A stretch of 39,483 nt of DNA from an uncultured Ferrovum sp. (lineage in GTDB: Bacteria; Pseudomonadota; Gammaproteobacteria; Burkholderiales; Ferrovaceae). Shown here piece after piece: positions 7,727 through 17,604 of the stretch. Position numbers and translations under genes: made by a program. The stretch spans positions 1 through 39,483 of the forward strand of contig CAITLJ010000029.1 of the NCBI GenBank assembly GCA_903893215.1, given 5' to 3'. The notes below the pieces were generated by a model. It was not told the DNA's origin. It saw only the letters and a program-made list of their open reading frames with translations, and did not search any database. The stretch's first letter is position 1. Each line of letters begins with the position of its first letter.

Positions 7727-9453
7727 TAACCCAGCCCTCCGAAGAACAGGTCCCCGGCATCGAATTGGTAGGTCCCGGCCGGCACGTCGCGCAGGATGGC
7801 GTATTTGCCGCCGATCGGCGCGTCCGGCGCGTTCATCAGGTCAAGCTGGGTGGGATAGGCATACGGTTGCTTGAGGTGGTCCAGCACCAGCAGTACTACG
7901 GGTTGCAGACGCTTGGCGCGGTTGACGCGCACCACGATGCCGACTTCGCCAGTGTTGAGTTCCACCAGGCAGCCCACAGCGAACGAGCCGGTGGACTGGA
8001 TGAAGTCTTCCAACAACTGTTCGTCAAAGCTGCTGTCGTTGATGGCTTTGGCGCGCAACTTGATAAAGGCCTGGCTTGGCGTGCTGGCCTTGTGGTGGGG
8101 GCGATCGCTGACCAGGGTGGTATAGACATCCACGATCCGCGCCATGCTGGCACGCTTGTCGATTTCCAGCTTGGTCAGGCCACGCGGATAGCCGCTTCCG
8201 TCCGGGCGCTCATGGTGTTGCGCGACGATCTCCTTCACTTCCGGCGTGATGCTGGGATGGTCGCCGATCAGGCTGATCGAGTGAATCACATGCCGGCGCA
8301 GCAGGTCGCGGTCTTCCGGCCGGAGGGGGGGATACGCTGCGCGGTATTCGGCCTCGTCATGAATCAGGTCGTCGTGCAGATAATGATGGATGTCTTCCGG
8401 CACGCGGGTCATGCCGACGTCGAGCAGCATGCCGACGAAGCCCAGCGTTTGCATGGCCTCGCTGGCAAACCCCTGGTACTGGGCAAACTCCATGATCTTG
8501 AGCAGGCATTCGATGGCGTGCTTGTAAGCATAGTCATCGTAGTGCTTCAGGCTGGCCAGCAGTTTGAGGGCTTCCGGATTGTCGTTGATGGTGACCGCCA
8601 CCTCGGCAATCTGCCGGTGTGCCCCGTCGAAATCGATGTCACGGCCAGCCTGCAGGTCGGCAAAGAAACCCCGCATCATTTCGCTGGTATCGTCCAGCAC
8701 CTCGCGCGCCCGGTTCAGTTGGGCGGTGGCGACGATCTCTTTTTCGCGGCTCTCGATCAGCACCGGCCCGCGCAGGTTGGCCTGGTCCGCCGATTCATCC
8801 AGCGCAGCGCCGCGCCAGCGCGGCCTGGCGCCCGAGAAGCTTCTGCGGTTGGGCGCGAAGGACGGCTTGTCATTGTCCACCGTGGCCACGTAACCCAGGC
8901 GCGGCGCGTCATCTTGCATGGCTGCTTCGCCCACCCGACCCACCCCGAACCCCTGGTCGCGCCAAGCCTGCGCGCCACGCAGGCTGCGGTCGCCGCCGGT
9001 CTTGACATCCAGCGTCGAGACGGTGGGGCCGGCGGTGCCTGCGGCCGCGCCGCCTGCCCGCAGGGTCTCGTTGACGATGGCGCCCATCGTGCCGAGCAGC
9101 GAGCCGGATTCGCCGGGTGGCGTCAGCACACCACCCCGCGTGGGTGTCTCCACCGGTTTGTCGACAAAGCTGGCCGTGGCGCGCTGCACGCGCTGCAGCG
9201 GTACGTCCGGCTTCTGGTCGAGGATCGGCGGGTTGGTTTCCAGCAGCAGCCGCACGCTGTCCGCGTCCGAGCGACGGGTGTCCACGTAGACGAATTCGCA
9301 CAAGGCCTGCAGCTGGTCGAGATCCTTGATCTCGGTCAGCTGGAAGCCCTGCATCAGGAACGGCGAGTCGATCCAGTCACAATCCAGTTCGGCAATCCAC
9401 ATGCCCGGCACCAGCGCCTGCGTGTCCACCTTGACCAGATGAATCTGCTTCAT
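7726..9453 (-). CDS. DUF3391/HD-GYP protein with damaged HD metal site
   Basis: The protein has 575 residues. An N-terminal DUF3391-type domain (about 1-95, KVDTQALVPGMWIAELD) is followed by a 140-residue Gly/Ala/Pro/Arg-rich linker and then an HD-GYP domain (about 300-500). The HHE (413-415) and GYP (421-423) motifs and the first helix histidine (KHAIE, His312) are present. However, the central metal motif, normally HDxGK, reads LDVGM (Leu344-Asp345 to Met348). The HD histidine and the following lysine are both lost, so phosphodiesterase activity is doubtful and a sensory or scaffold role is more likely. A C-terminal extension (510-575) is of the type seen in betaproteobacterial relatives. 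The gene lies 28 bases after maeB and is coupled to the GGDEF/EAL gene. The start codon lacks a clear Shine-Dalgarno sequence. Confidence 0.87.
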   Translation of the reverse strand: MKQIHLVKVDTQALVPGMWIAELDCDWIDSPFLMQGFQLTEIKDLDQLQALCEFVYVDTRRSDADSVRLLLETNPPILDQKPDVPLQRVQRATASFVDKPVETPTRGGVLTPPGESGSLLGTMGAIVNETLRAGGAAAGTAGPTVSTLDVKTGGDRSLRGAQAWRDQGFGVGRVGEAAMQDDAPRLGYVATVDNDKPSFAPNRRSFSGARPRWRGAALDESADQANLRGPVLIESREKEIVATAQLNRAREVLDDTSEMMRGFFADLQAGRDIDFDGAHRQIAEVAVTINDNPEALKLLASLKHYDDYAYKHAIECLLKIMEFAQYQGFASEAMQTLGFVGMLLDVGMTRVPEDIHHYLHDDLIHDEAEYRAAYPPLRPEDRDLLRRHVIHSISLIGDHPSITPEVKEIVAQHHERPDGSGYPRGLTKLEIDKRASMARIVDVYTTLVSDRPHHKASTPSQAFIKLRAKAINDSSFDEQLLEDFIQSTGSFAVGCLVELNTGEVGIVVRVNRAKRLQPVVLLVLDHLKQPYAYPTQLDLMNAPDAPIGGKYAILRDVPAGTYQFDAGDLFFGGLG

Positions 9454-9481
9454 GCCAGCGTGCGCCGCGTGCCGGACAGGG

Positions 9482-11761
9482 TCAGGCGAACCAGCGCTGG
9501 CTTTGCGCGTCCACCACGGCCAGAGCAGTCATGTTGATGATGCGGCGCACCGTGCAACTGGGCGTGAGGATGTGCGCCGGTGCCGCAGCGCCCAGCAGGA
9601 TCGGGCCCACCGTGATGCCATCGCCCATTACTTTGAGCAGGTTGAAGGCAATGTTGGCGGAATCCAGATTGGGCATCACCAGCAGGTTGGCGGCCCCCTT
9701 CAGGCGGCTGTTGGGCATGGTCTCGTTGCGCAGCTCTTCGGACAGCGCGGCGTCGGCATGCATCTCGCCGTCCACTTCCATCTGCGGGGCGCGCCGGCGC
9801 AGCAGGTCGAGGGCTTCGCGCATCTTGTCCGCCGAGGCGGTGTTGGCGGTGCCAAACGAAGAGTGTGACAACAGGGCCACCTTGGGTGTGATACCGAAGC
9901 GTCGCACTTCTTCCGCAGCAAGGACAGCAATTTCTGCGATCTCCTCGGCGGTCGGGTCCGGGTTGACGTAGGTGTCGGTGATGAACAGCGGGCCCCTGGC
10001 ATTCAGCAGCACATTCATGGCCGCCGGCTTGGTCACGCCCTTGCGCAGCCCCAGCACGTTGTGGATGTAGCGCAAATGGCGATCGTACAGACCAATGGTG
10101 CCGCAGATCATGCCGTCGGCTTCGCCCCGCCGTACCATCAGCGCAGCGATCAGAGTGGGCTTGCGCAGCACTTCCTGCTTGGCGAAATCGGGCGACACGC
10201 CCTTGCGCTCCATCAGCCGGTGGTAGGCCGAGTAGTACTCCTTGAAACGCGGATCGGAGTGTTCGTTGACCAGGTCAAAGTCCACCGAGGCCTTCAGGCG
10301 CAGGCCCATCTTTTCGATCCGGCGCTCAATCACTTCCGGGCGACCCACCAGGATCGGACGGGCCAGGCCTTCGTCCACGATCACCTGCACGGCGCGCAGC
10401 ACCTTTTCTTCTTCGCCTTCTGCGAACACGATGCGGCGCGGGGCTGCCTTGGCCTTGCTGAACACCGGCTTCATCAGCAGGCCCGACTGGTACACAAACT
10501 GGTTGAGCTGTTCGCGGTAGGCTTCCATGTCGGCGATCGGGTGGGTGGCCACCCCGCTGTCCATGGCGGCCTGCGCCACAGCCGGCGCAATCTTCACGAT
10601 CAGGCGCGGGTCGAAGGGTTTGGGGATCAGGTAATCGGCACCGAAGGCCAGTTCCTGGTCGCCGTAAGCCATTGCCACCACGTCCGACTGCTCGGCCTTG
10701 GCCAGATCGGCGATGGCGTTCACGCAGGCGATCTTCATGGCCTCGTTGATGGTGGTGGCCCCCACATCCAGCGCGCCACGGAAAATGAACGGAAAGCACA
10801 GCACGTTGTTGACCTGGTTGGGGTAATCCGAGCGGCCGGTGGCGATGATGGCGTCACTGCGCACGGCGCGCACGTCTTCCGGAAGGATTTCCGGGTCGGG
10901 GTTGGCCAATGCCAGGATCAGCGGGTTGGCGGCCATCTTGGCCACCATCTCGCCCTTCAGCACACCGCCGGCCGACAGGCCAAGAAACACGTCGGCGCCT
11001 TCGATCACTTCGCTCAGCGAACGCGCCGGGGTGGCCTTGGCAAAACGCGCCTTGTTGGGGTCCATCAGCTCGGTGCGGCCTTCGTAGACCACGCCGGCCA
11101 GGTCGGTGACATAGATGTTGGCCATGGGGATGCCCAAGGCCAGCAGCATGTCCAGGCAGGCCAGGGCAGCGGCGCCGGCACCCGAGGTGACCAGCTTGAC
11201 CTGGTCCATCGGCTTGCCGACCACGCGCAGGCCGTTGAGCACCGCGGCCCCAACGATGATGGCGGTGCCATGCTGGTCGTCGTGGAACACCGGAATCTTC
11301 ATGCGTTCGCGCAGGCGGCGCTCGATCTCGAAGCACTCCGGTGCCTTGATGTCTTCCAGGTTGATCCCGCCAAAGGTGGGTTCCAGCGAGGCGATGATCT
11401 CGACCAGCAGGTCGGTGTCCTTGGCGTTGAGCTCGATGTCGAACACGTCGATGCCGGCAAATTTCTTGAACAGCACGCCCTTGCCTTCCATTACCGGCTT
11501 GGCCGCCAGCGGGCCGATGGCACCCAGGCCGAGCACGGCGGTGCCGTTGGTGACCACGGCAACCAGATTGCCGCGTGCGGTCAGGCTGCGCACTTCGCCC
11601 GGGTCGGCCACGATGGCCTCGCAGGCTGCCGCCACACCGGGCGAGTAGGCCAGTGCCAGATCGCGCTGGGTGGTCAGGGGCTTGGTGGGGGCAATGGCAA
11701 TCTTGCCGGGGCTGGGGAGGCGGTGGTAGGCGAGGGCGGCCTGACGCAATTCATCTTGCAT
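9482..11761 (-). CDS. maeB: NADP-dependent malic enzyme with phosphotransacetylase-like C-terminus
   Basis: This enzyme oxidatively decarboxylates malate to pyruvate, yielding NADPH and linking the TCA cycle to pyruvate. At 759 residues it matches the hybrid MaeB family exactly. The malic-enzyme part (about 1-425) shows [31 protein letters not shown], the lysine-rich [15 protein letters not shown], the metal-binding FHDDQHGTA and the nucleotide-binding [11 protein letters not shown]. The remainder is a phosphate acetyltransferase-like domain, which in this family regulates activity through acetyl-CoA rather than catalysing. The start at 11761 (MQDELRQ) is preferred to an in-frame TTG further upstream because it gives the family's usual N-terminus, although the ribosome binding site is weak. 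The gene is divergent from aroC and heads the minus-strand cluster. Confidence 0.96.
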   Translation of the reverse strand: MQDELRQAALAYHRLPSPGKIAIAPTKPLTTQRDLALAYSPGVAAACEAIVADPGEVRSLTARGNLVAVVTNGTAVLGLGAIGPLAAKPVMEGKGVLFKKFAGIDVFDIELNAKDTDLLVEIIASLEPTFGGINLEDIKAPECFEIERRLRERMKIPVFHDDQHGTAIIVGAAVLNGLRVVGKPMDQVKLVTSGAGAAALACLDMLLALGIPMANIYVTDLAGVVYEGRTELMDPNKARFAKATPARSLSEVIEGADVFLGLSAGGVLKGEMVAKMAANPLILALANPDPEILPEDVRAVRSDAIIATGRSDYPNQVNNVLCFPFIFRGALDVGATTINEAMKIACVNAIADLAKAEQSDVVAMAYGDQELAFGADYLIPKPFDPRLIVKIAPAVAQAAMDSGVATHPIADMEAYREQLNQFVYQSGLLMKPVFSKAKAAPRRIVFAEGEEEKVLRAVQVIVDEGLARPILVGRPEVIERRIEKMGLRLKASVDFDLVNEHSDPRFKEYYSAYHRLMERKGVSPDFAKQEVLRKPTLIAALMVRRGEADGMICGTIGLYDRHLRYIHNVLGLRKGVTKPAAMNVLLNARGPLFITDTYVNPDPTAEEIAEIAVLAAEEVRRFGITPKVALLSHSSFGTANTASADKMREALDLLRRRAPQMEVDGEMHADAALSEELRNETMPNSRLKGAANLLVMPNLDSANIAFNLLKVMGDGITVGPILLGAAAPAHILTPSCTVRRIINMTALAVVDAQSQRWFA

Positions 11762-11880
11762 GGGGATGGCATCTTGGCACCGCAATCGAGGTGCCTTCTG
11801 TGGCAGGGAGGTGGCTATGATAAGCTTTTGGGTTACTCCCCGCGAGTGGAGCTTATCGTCACCCTCAGGACTGCTTATCC
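11762..11880. promoter_or_regulatory. Divergent maeB/aroC promoter region with two inverted repeats
   Basis: This 119-base space must hold the start signals for both directions. On the maeB side, GGCACC (11776-11781) pairs with GGTGCC (11790-11795) around eight bases, so it would form a hairpin just before the maeB start. On the aroC side, the arm GATAAGCT (11819-11826) is repeated inverted as AGCTTATC (11850-11857); extended to ten bases the arms differ at one position. The second repeat ends 23 bases before the aroC start codon. Either could be an operator; no regulator is evident nearby. Confidence 0.45.
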
Positions 11881-13092
11881 ATGTCGGGCAATACTTTCGG
11901 CACGCTGTTCACCCTTTCTTCCTTTGGCGAAAGCCATGGCGCCGCCATCGGTTGTGTGGTCGATGGCTGCCCGCCGGGACTGCCGCTGACCGCTGCCGAC
12001 ATCCAGCTCGACCTGGACCGTCGCAAGCCTGGCACCAGCCGGCACGTTACCCAGCGCCGGGAAAGCGACACGGTGGAAATCCTGTCGGGCGTGTTCGAAG
12101 GGCGCACCACCGGGGCACCGATCGGCCTGCTGATCCGCAACGAGGACCAGCGCAGCAAGGATTACGGCAACATTGCCGACCGCTTCCGGCCGGGCCACGC
12201 CGATTACACCTACATCCATAAGTACGGCTTTCGTGACTATCGGGGCGGCGGCCGCTCGTCGGCGCGCGAGACTGCGGTGCGGGTGGCGGGCGGCGCGATT
12301 GCCCGGCGCTGGCTGTCGCACACGTATGGGGTCAGCATTCGCGGCTATCTGTCCCAGCTCGGGCCGGTGCGGGTGCCGTTTGTCCGTTGGGACGACGTCG
12401 ACCACAATCCGTTTTTTGTGGCCGACCTGCAGAAAGTGGCCGAGCTCGAAGCCTTCATGGACCGCCTGCGCAAGGACGGCGATTCGGTCGGTGCGCGCAT
12501 CGAGGTGGTGGCCAGCGGCGTGCCGCCGGGCTGGGGTGAGCCGGTGTATGACCGCCTGGATGCCGACATCGCGCATGCGCTGATGGGCATCAACGCCGTC
12601 AAGGGTGTGGAAATCGGCGATGGCTTCGGCGTGGTCGACCAGCGTGGCACGGTGCATGGGGACGAAATGACGCCAGCCGGCTTCCTGTCCAATCACGCCG
12701 GGGGCGTGCTGGGCGGCATCAGCAGCGGGCAGGAAATTCACGCGTCGATTGCAATCAAACCCACCTCCAGCATCCGCTTGCCGCGTCAGTCGGTGAACCT
12801 GCAGGGCGAGCCGGTACTGGTGGAAACCTTTGGCCGTCACGATCCCTGTGTGGGCATTCGTGCCACGCCGATCGCGGAAGCCATGCTGGCCTTGGTGCTG
12901 GCCGATCACGCCCTGCGCCACCGCGCGCAGAACGCGCAGGTGATGGTTACCACGCCGGTGATCCCGGCCGCTGCGCCGGGTCATGCGCCGGTCGACACCC
13001 TACCGTTCACCCCGCTGGCCACCGCCGCAGACCCTATCGACGCACAGCATGCTGTGACCACAGCGCCGGTGCATGGCAAAATAACAGATTGA
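11881..13092 (+). CDS. aroC: Chorismate synthase
   Basis: AroC performs the last shikimate-pathway step, 5-enolpyruvylshikimate-3-phosphate to chorismate, using reduced FMN. All three family signatures are present: [18 protein letters not shown] near the N-terminus, [19 protein letters not shown] in the middle and [14 protein letters not shown] near residue 320. KPTSSI and [13 protein letters not shown] are also typical. At 403 residues it is longer than the common form of about 360; the extra 37 residues follow the usual end at TTPVIPAA and are Pro/Ala/Thr-rich without motifs. The gene starts the plus-strand biosynthetic block and ends 22 bases before leuC. Chorismate is the precursor of the tryptophan made by trpF, trpB and trpA further along the same strand. 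Confidence 0.97.
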   Translation: MSGNTFGTLFTLSSFGESHGAAIGCVVDGCPPGLPLTAADIQLDLDRRKPGTSRHVTQRRESDTVEILSGVFEGRTTGAPIGLLIRNEDQRSKDYGNIADRFRPGHADYTYIHKYGFRDYRGGGRSSARETAVRVAGGAIARRWLSHTYGVSIRGYLSQLGPVRVPFVRWDDVDHNPFFVADLQKVAELEAFMDRLRKDGDSVGARIEVVASGVPPGWGEPVYDRLDADIAHALMGINAVKGVEIGDGFGVVDQRGTVHGDEMTPAGFLSNHAGGVLGGISSGQEIHASIAIKPTSSIRLPRQSVNLQGEPVLVETFGRHDPCVGIRATPIAEAMLALVLADHALRHRAQNAQVMVTTPVIPAAAPGHAPVDTLPFTPLATAADPIDAQHAVTTAPVHGKITD

Positions 13093-13114
13093 TTCTTTCG
13101 GGAGTGCGCTGCTG

Positions 13115-14521
13115 ATGGCCGCCCAGACGCTGTACGACAAACTTTGGCAATCGCATGTGGTGCGCAGTGAAGACGACGGCACCGCACTGATCTATATCGA
13201 CCGCCATCTTGTGCATGAAGTGACCAGTCCGCAGGCCTTCGAAGGCCTGCGCCTGCACGGCCGGCCGCTGTGGCGGGTGAGCTCGATCCTGGCCACCGCC
13301 GACCATAACGTGCCCACCCGGCCGGTGAAGGAAATTGCCGACCCGATCAGCCGCCTGCAGGTCACCACGCTGGACCAGAACTGCGCTGCCAACGGCATCA
13401 CCGAATTCGCCATGGGTGATCACCGTCAGGGCATCGTGCACGTGATCGGTCCCGAGCAGGGCGCCACCCTGCCGGGCATGACTGTGGTCTGCGGCGACTC
13501 GCATACCAGCACCCATGGCGCCTTTGCCGCGCTGGCGATGGGTATCGGCACGTCCGAGGTCGAGCATGTGATGGCCACCCAGTGCCTGATCAGCAAAAAG
13601 GCCCGCGCCATGCTGGTCCGCGTGGACGGCGACCTGCGTCCCGGCGTGACCGCCAAGGACGTGGCGCTGGCCATCATCGGTGTCATCGGTACCGCAGGCG
13701 GCACCGGGTATGCCATCGAATTCGGCGGCAGTGCCATCCGCGCCCTCAGCATGGAAGGTCGCATGACCCTGTGCAACATGGCGATCGAGGCCGGCGCGCG
13801 TAACGGCATGGTGGCGGCCGACGACACCACCATCGATTATCTGCGGGGCCGCCCGTATGCCCCCACAGCGGCCCAGTGGGATGCCGCGGTGGCCGTCTGG
13901 CGCACCCTGCACAGCGACGCAGGCGCGGTGTTCGATCGCACTGTGGTGCTGGACGCCGCCACCATCGAACCGCTGGTCACCTGGGGCACCTCGCCCGAAA
14001 TGGTCACCGGCGTGAACGGTCGGGTGCCCGATCCCGCCGCCGAGAGCGATCCGGTGCGCCGTCAGGGCATGGAGAAGGCGCTGGCCTACATGGACCTGCA
14101 GCCCAACACGCCGATCACCGATATCCGCATCGACAAGGTGTTCATTGGTTCATGCACCAACTCGCGCATCGAAGACCTGCGCGCCGCGGCTGCGGTGGTG
14201 CGCGGTGGCCGGGTGGCCGCCAACGTCACGCTGGCGCTGGTGGTGCCGGGGTCTGGTCTGGTCAAGCTGCAGGCCGAGCAGGAAGGCCTGCACCAGGTGT
14301 TTCTGGATGCCGGCTTCGAGTGGCGCAACCCGGGTTGCTCGATGTGCCTTGGCATGAACGATGACCGCCTGTCGGCGGGTGAGCGCTGTGCGTCCACGTC
14401 CAACCGCAATTTCGAGGGGCGCCAGGGCGCCGGTGGCCGCACCCATCTGGTCAGCCCGCAGATGGCCGCAGCCGCTGCGCTGGCCGGGCATTTTGTCGAC
14501 GTGCGCACCCTGCAGCACTGA
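13115..14521 (+). CDS. leuC: 3-isopropylmalate dehydratase large subunit
   Basis: LeuC and LeuD form isopropylmalate isomerase, which converts 2-isopropylmalate to 3-isopropylmalate in leucine synthesis. The 468-residue protein has the aconitase-family iron-sulfur ligands: Cys347 in FIGSCTNSR, and Cys408 and Cys411 in [31 protein letters not shown] and NRNFEGRQG mark substrate-binding regions. GGGAG-like sequence about 12 bases before the ATG is the probable ribosome binding site. Unlike a tightly fused leuCD pair, leuC is separated from leuD by a tiny lipoprotein gene and a hairpin. No leuA lies in the window. Confidence 0.97.
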   Translation: MAAQTLYDKLWQSHVVRSEDDGTALIYIDRHLVHEVTSPQAFEGLRLHGRPLWRVSSILATADHNVPTRPVKEIADPISRLQVTTLDQNCAANGITEFAMGDHRQGIVHVIGPEQGATLPGMTVVCGDSHTSTHGAFAALAMGIGTSEVEHVMATQCLISKKARAMLVRVDGDLRPGVTAKDVALAIIGVIGTAGGTGYAIEFGGSAIRALSMEGRMTLCNMAIEAGARNGMVAADDTTIDYLRGRPYAPTAAQWDAAVAVWRTLHSDAGAVFDRTVVLDAATIEPLVTWGTSPEMVTGVNGRVPDPAAESDPVRRQGMEKALAYMDLQPNTPITDIRIDKVFIGSCTNSRIEDLRAAAAVVRGGRVAANVTLALVVPGSGLVKLQAEQEGLHQVFLDAGFEWRNPGCSMCLGMNDDRLSAGERCASTSNRNFEGRQGAGGRTHLVSPQMAAAAALAGHFVDVRTLQH

Positions 14522-14550
14522 AATACCCAACTGAACGGAGATTGCCGAGC

Positions 14551-14679
14551 ATGAAAAATATCACCATCGCCCTGTTGGCCCTCGTGGCCGCCCTGTCTTT
14601 GTCGGCCTGCAACACTGTGGCCGGTATCGGCAAGGACGTCGAAAAGGGCGGCGAAGCCCTGCAGAAAGCCGTCAAGTAA
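14551..14679 (+). CDS. Entericidin-type small lipoprotein
   Basis: A 42-residue reading frame begins [20 protein letters not shown], a short signal peptide ending in a good lipobox (LSAC, Cys20). Then follows [19 protein letters not shown], the conserved GxGKDxxxxGExI/L pattern of the entericidin A/B family. Entericidins are small membrane lipoproteins first described as a stress-linked antidote/toxin pair in enteric bacteria; in betaproteobacteria a single copy is often found beside leucine genes, where its role is unclear. Upstream AACGGAG (14534-14540) is a plausible ribosome binding site. The gene lies 29 bases after leuC and is followed by a hairpin before leuD. Confidence 0.9.
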   Translation: MKNITIALLALVAALSLSACNTVAGIGKDVEKGGEALQKAVK

Positions 14680-14705
14680 GATCGCCTGACGCGGCCTGCG
14701 CTGCC

Positions 14706-14731
14706 GGCCGGGTTCCTGCAAGAGCCCGGCC
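14706..14731 (+). terminator. Hairpin between the entericidin gene and leuD
   Basis: Arms GGCCGGGTTC (14706-14715) and GAGCCCGGCC (14722-14731) form a ten-pair stem with one G-U pair around the loop CTGCAA. The tract TTCACCTTTTG follows. This looks like a weak intrinsic terminator or attenuator placed 27 bases after the entericidin stop and 28 bases before leuD. Some read-through must occur unless leuD has its own promoter, since leuD is needed in equal amount to leuC. Confidence 0.6.
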
Positions 14732-14759
14732 TTCACCTTTTGTATCACCGGATTTCACC

Positions 14760-15410
14760 ATGCAAAAATTTCAGGTTCTGAACGGACTCGTTGCCCCGCT
14801 GGATCGTGCCAACGTCGATACCGACGCGATCATTCCGAAGCAGTTTCTAAAGTCGATCCAGCGCGCCGGTTTCGGCCCCAACCTGTTCGATGCATGGCGC
14901 TATCTGGACGTGGGCGAGCCCGGCATGGATCCGGCCTCCCGTCAGCCCAACCCCGATTTCGTGCTCAACCTGCCGCGCTATCAGGGCGCCTCGGTGCTAC
15001 TGGCGCGCGAGAACTTTGGCTGCGGCTCCAGTCGCGAACACGCCCCCTGGGCACTGGAGGACTTCGGTTTTCGCGCAGTGATCGCGCCCTCGTTTGCCGA
15101 CATCTTTCACAACAACTGCTACAAGAACGGCGTGTTGCCGATCATCCTGCCGGACGCGGTGGTCAGCCAGCTGTTCGAGGCGGTGGAAGCGCAACCCGGC
15201 TACCGGCTGGTGGTCGACCTGGCAGCCCAGCAGGTGCGTCTGGCCGATGGCACGGCGCATGGTTTCGACATCGATCCTTTCCGCAAATACTGCATGCTGG
15301 AAGGGCTGGACGATATCGGCCTCACCCTGCGCCATGCAGCCGACATCACGGCCTTCGAGGCCGCGCGCAAGGCGGCGCAGCCCTGGCTGTTCAACGGAGC
15401 CGCACAATGA
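14760..15410 (+). CDS. leuD: 3-isopropylmalate dehydratase small subunit
   Basis: This is the swivelling small subunit of isopropylmalate isomerase, partner of LeuC. The 216-residue length is usual for the type with [16 protein letters not shown] near the N-terminus. [13 protein letters not shown] is the hallmark substrate-loop motif, and [17 protein letters not shown] follows. The stop codon overlaps the leuB start (ATGA), so the two are translationally coupled. Upstream, a hairpin separates it from the entericidin gene. Confidence 0.97.
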   Translation: MQKFQVLNGLVAPLDRANVDTDAIIPKQFLKSIQRAGFGPNLFDAWRYLDVGEPGMDPASRQPNPDFVLNLPRYQGASVLLARENFGCGSSREHAPWALEDFGFRAVIAPSFADIFHNNCYKNGVLPIILPDAVVSQLFEAVEAQPGYRLVVDLAAQQVRLADGTAHGFDIDPFRKYCMLEGLDDIGLTLRHAADITAFEAARKAAQPWLFNGAAQ

Positions 15411-16486
15411 TCCGCATCGCTGTCCTGGCTGGCGACGGTATCGGCCCCGAAATCGTCAATGAAGCGCTCAAGGTGCTCGATGTACTGCGCAGCGAAGGGC
15501 TGGAGGTGCAGACCGAGGCTGCTCCGGTGGGCGGTGCCGCCGTCGACCTGACCGGCGACCCCCTGCCCGAAGCCACCCTGGCCCTGTGCCGTGCCTCGCA
15601 CGCCATCCTGTTCGGTGCCATTGGCGGTCCCCAATACGACGTGCTGCCGCGCGAACAGCGGCCGGAGCGCGGTCTGCTGCGTCTGCGCAAGCAACTCGAC
15701 CTGTTTGCCAACCTGCGCCCGGCGCAGGTGTTTCCGCAACTGGCGGCGGCGTCCGCACTGAAGGCCGAGGTGGTAGCCGGCCTCGACATCCTGATCATCC
15801 GCGAGCTGACGGGTGACATCTACTTTGGCGAGCCGCGTGGCATCCGCATCGATCATGGCGAGCGCGTTGGCTTCAACACCATGATCTACAGCGAGAGCGA
15901 GATCCGCCGGGTGGCCCACGTGGGCTTCCAGTCGGCCATGCGGCGCAACCGGCGCCTGTGTTCGATCGACAAGATGAACGTGCTCGAATCCACCCAGCTG
16001 TGGCGTGATGTGGTCACCGAAGTGCACGCCGAATATCCGGACGTGGCGCTCTCGCACATGCTGGTGGACAACGCCGCCATGCAGCTGGTGCGCAATCCGC
16101 GCCAGTTCGACGTGATGCTCACCGGCAACATTTTTGGTGACATCCTGTCGGATGAGGCCTCCATGCTGACTGGCTCGATCGGCATGCTGCCCTCGGCGTC
16201 GCTGAATTCGGCGGGGCAGGGCATGTATGAGCCGATCCACGGCTCGGCGCCCGATATTGCGGGCAAGGGGATTGCCAACCCGTTGGCGCAGATCCTGTCG
16301 CTGGCCATGCTGTTCCGCCATTCGGTGGATCGCGCCGACCTGGCCGCACGGATCGAGACCGCGGTGGAGCGCACGCTGGAAGCCGGCTTGCGCACCGCCG
16401 ATATCGCCCTGCCGGGCGAGGCGGTGGTCAGCACTTCACAGATGGGCGACGCCGTGGCGCGCGCCCTGGTACAAGGACACGCATGA
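15407..16486 (+). CDS. leuB: 3-isopropylmalate dehydrogenase
   Basis: LeuB oxidises and decarboxylates 3-isopropylmalate with NAD to give 2-oxoisocaproate, the direct precursor of leucine. The 359-residue protein starts [16 protein letters not shown], has the catalytic and metal region [17 protein letters not shown], and the dehydrogenase signature around [19 protein letters not shown]. It ends with the NAD-binding [14 protein letters not shown] segment. The start at 15407 overlaps the leuD stop by four bases (ATGA), which fixes it against longer in-frame possibilities. The stop in turn overlaps the asd start in the same way. Confidence 0.97.
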   Translation: MIRIAVLAGDGIGPEIVNEALKVLDVLRSEGLEVQTEAAPVGGAAVDLTGDPLPEATLALCRASHAILFGAIGGPQYDVLPREQRPERGLLRLRKQLDLFANLRPAQVFPQLAAASALKAEVVAGLDILIIRELTGDIYFGEPRGIRIDHGERVGFNTMIYSESEIRRVAHVGFQSAMRRNRRLCSIDKMNVLESTQLWRDVVTEVHAEYPDVALSHMLVDNAAMQLVRNPRQFDVMLTGNIFGDILSDEASMLTGSIGMLPSASLNSAGQGMYEPIHGSAPDIAGKGIANPLAQILSLAMLFRHSVDRADLAARIETAVERTLEAGLRTADIALPGEAVVSTSQMGDAVARALVQGHA

Positions 16487-17604
16487 TGTTGAAGACAGGG
16501 TTGGTCGGTTGGCGCGGCATGGTGGGCTCGGTGCTCATGCAGCGCATGCAGCAGGAAAATGATTTCAGTGTGATCCAGCCGTTTTTCTTCACCACCTCGC
16601 AGGTGGGCGGTGCGGCACCGGCCATCGCCGGTACGGGGGCCGTGCTGCATGATGCGCACGACCTGGCCCAACTGGCCGACATGGACGTGGTGATCAGCTG
16701 TCAGGGCGGCGATTACACCACCAAGGTGTTCGATGCCCTGCGTGCCACCGGCTGGTCCGGTTACTGGATCGATGCGGCATCCACCCTGCGCATGCGCGAC
16801 AGCAGCGTGATCATCCTGGACCCGGTCAATCGCCACGTGATCGACCAGTCGCTGGCGGCCGGCGGGCGCGATTTTGTGGGCGGCAACTGCACGGTCAGCC
16901 TGATGCTGATGGCGCTCGGCGGCCTGTTCCGCGACGGGCTGGTCGAGTGGATTTCGGCGATGACCTATCAGGCCGCTTCCGGGGCCGGTGCGCAGAACAT
17001 GCGCGAGCTGCTGGCACAGATGGGCGCGCTCAACCACCGCGTGGCCGCCCAGCTGGCCGATCCCGCGTCAGCGATCCTTGCCATCGACAGCGAGGTCACT
17101 GCGGCGCTTAATGACGGCAGCCTGCCCATCGAACACTTTGGCTTTCCGCTGGCAGGCAGCGCACTGCCCTGGATCGACAAGGACCTGGGCAATGGCCAGA
17201 GCAAGGAAGAGTGGAAGGCGCAGGCCGAGGGCAACAAGATTCTTGGCACCACCGCCAACCCGATTCCGGTCGACGGCCTGTGCGTGCGCATCGGCGCCAT
17301 GCGTTGCCATAGCCAGGGACTGACCATCAAGCTGAAACAGGACCTGCCGCTGGCCGAAATCGAAGCCGTCATCGCCAGCGCCAACGACTGGGTGCGGGTG
17401 ATCCCGAACCAGCGCGAAGCCAGCCTGCGTGAGCTGACCCCGGCCGCGGTCAGCGGCCATCTGCATGTGCCGGTCGGACGGCTGCGCAAGCTGACCATGG
17501 GGCCCGAATACCTGTCCGCCTTCACGGTGGGCGACCAGCTGCTTTGGGGGGCGGCCGAACCGCTGCGCCGCATGCTGCGCATTCTGGTCGAGCGTGCCCA
17601 TTGA
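16483..17604 (+). CDS. asd: Aspartate-semialdehyde dehydrogenase
   Basis: Asd reduces aspartyl phosphate to aspartate semialdehyde with NADPH, the branch point for lysine, diaminopimelate, threonine and methionine. The protein has 373 residues. The nucleotide-binding loop is [13 protein letters not shown] and the nucleophile is Cys136 in [17 protein letters not shown], matching the usual position in the gammaproteobacterial-type enzyme. The second half carries [14 protein letters not shown]. Its start overlaps leuB (ATGA) and its stop overlaps the usg-like gene (TTGA). The metZ product later in the same block uses carbon derived from this pathway. Confidence 0.97.
   Translation: MMLKTGLVGWRGMVGSVLMQRMQQENDFSVIQPFFFTTSQVGGAAPAIAGTGAVLHDAHDLAQLADMDVVISCQGGDYTTKVFDALRATGWSGYWIDAASTLRMRDSSVIILDPVNRHVIDQSLAAGGRDFVGGNCTVSLMLMALGGLFRDGLVEWISAMTYQAASGAGAQNMRELLAQMGALNHRVAAQLADPASAILAIDSEVTAALNDGSLPIEHFGFPLAGSALPWIDKDLGNGQSKEEWKAQAEGNKILGTTANPIPVDGLCVRIGAMRCHSQGLTIKLKQDLPLAEIEAVIASANDWVRVIPNQREASLRELTPAAVSGHLHVPVGRLRKLTMGPEYLSAFTVGDQLLWGAAEPLRRMLRILVERAH

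Noticed and set aside
10061-11989. 642-codon open frame opposite maeB
   Set aside because: It covers a gene with perfect MaeB similarity and shows the same His/Gln/Gly-rich composition as other antisense shadows.
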